From positions 45,459 to 109,458 of the forward strand of contig NZ_SCHP01000002.1 in the NCBI RefSeq assembly GCF_013607485.1: 64,000 nucleotides of DNA, written 5' to 3'. Below, in pieces: positions 62,666 through 64,000 of the stretch. The position numbers were made by a program, and so were the translations under genes. This DNA is from Bombilactobacillus bombi (GTDB lineage Bacteria > Bacillota > Bacilli > Lactobacillales > Lactobacillaceae). The notes beneath the pieces are model-generated. The model worked only from the letters and a program-made list of their open reading frames with translations, did no database searches and was not told where the DNA came from. Within the stretch, counting starts at the first letter, position 1, and every line of letters starts with the position of its first letter.

Positions 62666-63853
62666 ATGAATAAGAAAAAAGTTACTCTAGCTTTTGGGAT
62701 TCTTAGTATGAATTTACTGCTGATGTCTACTTCTGTTATTGGTTCTGCCATTGCAGCAATTGCAAAATCATTCCCAACAGAACCAATCTCGAAGGTACAG
62801 ATGGTAGCCTCTATTTACCAGTTAGGCCAATTAATCGCAACTTTATTTTTTACATGGTTAACCTATCATTTAACTAGAAAAAATATTGGTGCTGTTTCAA
62901 TACTTATAGTTGCTTTAAGTGGGCTAATACCAGCATTTTTCCCTAATAGTTTAAATTTAATTTTAGCCTGTATGACAGCCTTGGGATTTGGAATAGGATT
63001 AATTAGTAATGTTGGTCCGGTGCTTTTGCAAGAACATTTTGAAGGTGAAGAGCGTGCCAGTGTCATGGGTTGGGCCGTTGGATTCAACAATATTGGAATG
63101 ATGGTATTTACTGCTTTAGGCGGGATTTTAGGTGCTTCTAATTGGCACAATCTTTTTTGGATTTATGGTCTTTCATTAATAATTTTAATTGCATTCTGGA
63201 TTATCGTTCCCCAAGATCGAGTAATTTCACAAAATCAAAATTTAGACAAAAATACTAATAATGGTAGTTTTTGGTCAAATTTAAAGAGCTTAAATTTGAA
63301 TGTATATATTATTTTAATCATTACATTCGTAATGTCTTTAATTTTAATGACATTCATGGCTAATCAATCAATTGTTTTAGCAGGAAAAGGTAAAGGAACA
63401 GCCTACACTGCTATTGTTATAGCTATTGGAAATGTTGGGGGTATTCTCACTGCTTTTTCTTTAAAATATATTCGCAAATTTACCAAGACTAATACTATGG
63501 CTTATGGTTTTATTGCCTTTGCCTTATCTTTTATCTGTATTGAATTCTTTGGTAATCCTGTATTACACGTATTAGGAAATATGTTCTCTGGAATGGGTGT
63601 GGTAATGGTCAATGCTACAATTCCGTTTGAACTTTCCTTACTTGCTGATGAATCAAAATTTCCAATTGTTATATCTATGAATACCTTAGTTTCTTCTATT
63701 GCTGGAGTTATTGCACCCATGATTTTGGCCGGCATTAAAATTCAAGCTGGGGCTCAATCATTTAATGCGGGTATCATATTAGCAGTTATTGTTTCAGTTT
63801 TACTATTCATTACCCGGTTTGGATCCAGAATTGAAAAAAATCATTCTAAATAA
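62666..63853 (+). CDS. MFS transporter of the glycoside locus
   Basis: 395 aa with twelve hydrophobic helices. The opening LAFGILSMNLLLMSTSVIG and the LTYHLTRKNIG loop after helix 2 place it in a broad MFS group related to CynX/NreB-like or sugar porters. Its position behind an AraC regulator and opposite rhamnosidase and xylosidase genes suggests uptake of a rhamnosylated or xylosylated glycoside. That role is inferred. It starts after GAGAGGA. Confidence 0.82.
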   Translation: MNKKKVTLAFGILSMNLLLMSTSVIGSAIAAIAKSFPTEPISKVQMVASIYQLGQLIATLFFTWLTYHLTRKNIGAVSILIVALSGLIPAFFPNSLNLILACMTALGFGIGLISNVGPVLLQEHFEGEERASVMGWAVGFNNIGMMVFTALGGILGASNWHNLFWIYGLSLIILIAFWIIVPQDRVISQNQNLDKNTNNGSFWSNLKSLNLNVYIILIITFVMSLILMTFMANQSIVLAGKGKGTAYTAIVIAIGNVGGILTAFSLKYIRKFTKTNTMAYGFIAFALSFICIEFFGNPVLHVLGNMFSGMGVVMVNATIPFELSLLADESKFPIVISMNTLVSSIAGVIAPMILAGIKIQAGAQSFNAGIILAVIVSVLLFITRFGSRIEKNHSK

Positions 63854-63871
63854 TTCTGCAGAAGAAAATTA

Positions 63872-63895
63872 ATAAAAAGCCCCTTCAAGGGGCCC
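63872..63895 (-). terminator. Terminator of the gene at the right edge
   Basis: GCCCCTT/AAGGGGC stem with TTTTTATT on the minus strand. On the plus strand no T-run follows, so it belongs to the minus-strand gene. Confidence 0.8.
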
Positions 63896-63926
63896 AACAA
63901 AAGCCTACCAACCGCGACTATTCTCA

Positions 63927-64000
63927 TTATTTTTGTGGTTTAATCTTGGAAAATGGATCAACGTACTCTCTTTTACTAATTGTATCTTGTAAGCGATCTT
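63927..64000 (-). CDS. C-terminal end of an unidentified protein
   Basis: The window ends inside this gene. The best frame reads DRLQDTISKREYVDPFSKIK and PQK before the stop at 63929-63927, followed by a terminator. A second open frame on the same strand runs to 63905 but looks less protein-like. The family cannot be recognised from so little. Confidence 0.45.
   Translation of the reverse strand, partial: DRLQDTISKREYVDPFSKIKPQK

Overview
The window is a low-GC, gene-dense bacterial chromosome segment. Strong AGGAGG-type ribosome sites, many mannose- and beta-glucoside-type PTS genes, xylose isomerase/xylulokinase, BglG antitermination, IS30 debris and lactobacillus-style proteins point to a member of the Lactobacillaceae. 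The genus cannot be fixed from the sequence alone; a plant- or insect-associated sugar-using lactobacillus would fit. No tRNA, rRNA, CRISPR array or prophage was seen.

Layout. 1-6 kb: two ABC amino-acid-type uptake loci on the minus strand (a truncated polar amino-acid binding protein at the left edge, and a complete TrpXYZ-like set at 3.1-5.75 kb). Each is preceded by a homologous leader containing a consensus promoter, a 16-codon leader peptide and two tandem terminators. An aldehyde dehydrogenase and a small lipoprotein lie between them. 6-7.6 kb: MerR regulator, NAD(P)-binding protein and cupin, with 19-bp-spaced MerR-type promoters. 8-8.8 kb: decayed IS30 transposase. 9-14.6 kb: xylose locus (xylT, xylA, xylB, xylR) with three related operator sites. 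14.7-16.5 kb: argG reduced to its two ends by an internal deletion, followed by an intact argH. 16.5-21.8 kb: a 5.3-kb AT-rich sugar-amine island (SIS-domain enzyme, mannose-family PTS IIA-IIB-IIC-IID, an HTH-less UTRA protein and a GntR regulator), bracketed by 51-bp direct repeats derived from the 3' end of the adjacent small membrane-protein gene.

22-35.7 kb: TPM-domain protein, sbcDC, a type I restriction-modification operon (half-size S, M, S, R) whose promoter is wrapped by two perfect palindromes, and an ECF sigma/anti-sigma pair. 35.7-49.4 kb: SpoIIM-family protein, threonine aldolase, a coaA-HAD-guaA run, an SGNH-fold protein lacking its nucleophile serine, acetyltransferase, amino-acid permease, ABC-2 exporter, a 38-aa membrane peptide and a quinone-oxidoreductase pair. 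49.4-51.5 kb: Rgg-like regulator and MFS exporter. 51.6-63.9 kb: plant-glycoside locus: GH3, GH78 rhamnosidase, beta-phosphoglucomutase and GH43 in one tightly packed operon, leading into bglG-bglP with two RAT/terminator switches, and a divergent AraC regulator with an MFS transporter.

The gene set describes a fermenter that takes up xylose, beta-glucosides, an aminated sugar and rhamnose/xylose-decorated glycosides, and that scavenges amino acids (arginine synthesis is broken here). The most unusual items are the paired leader-peptide attenuators, the restriction-operon palindromes without a visible controller gene, the UTRA-only regulator partner and the repeat-bounded sugar island.
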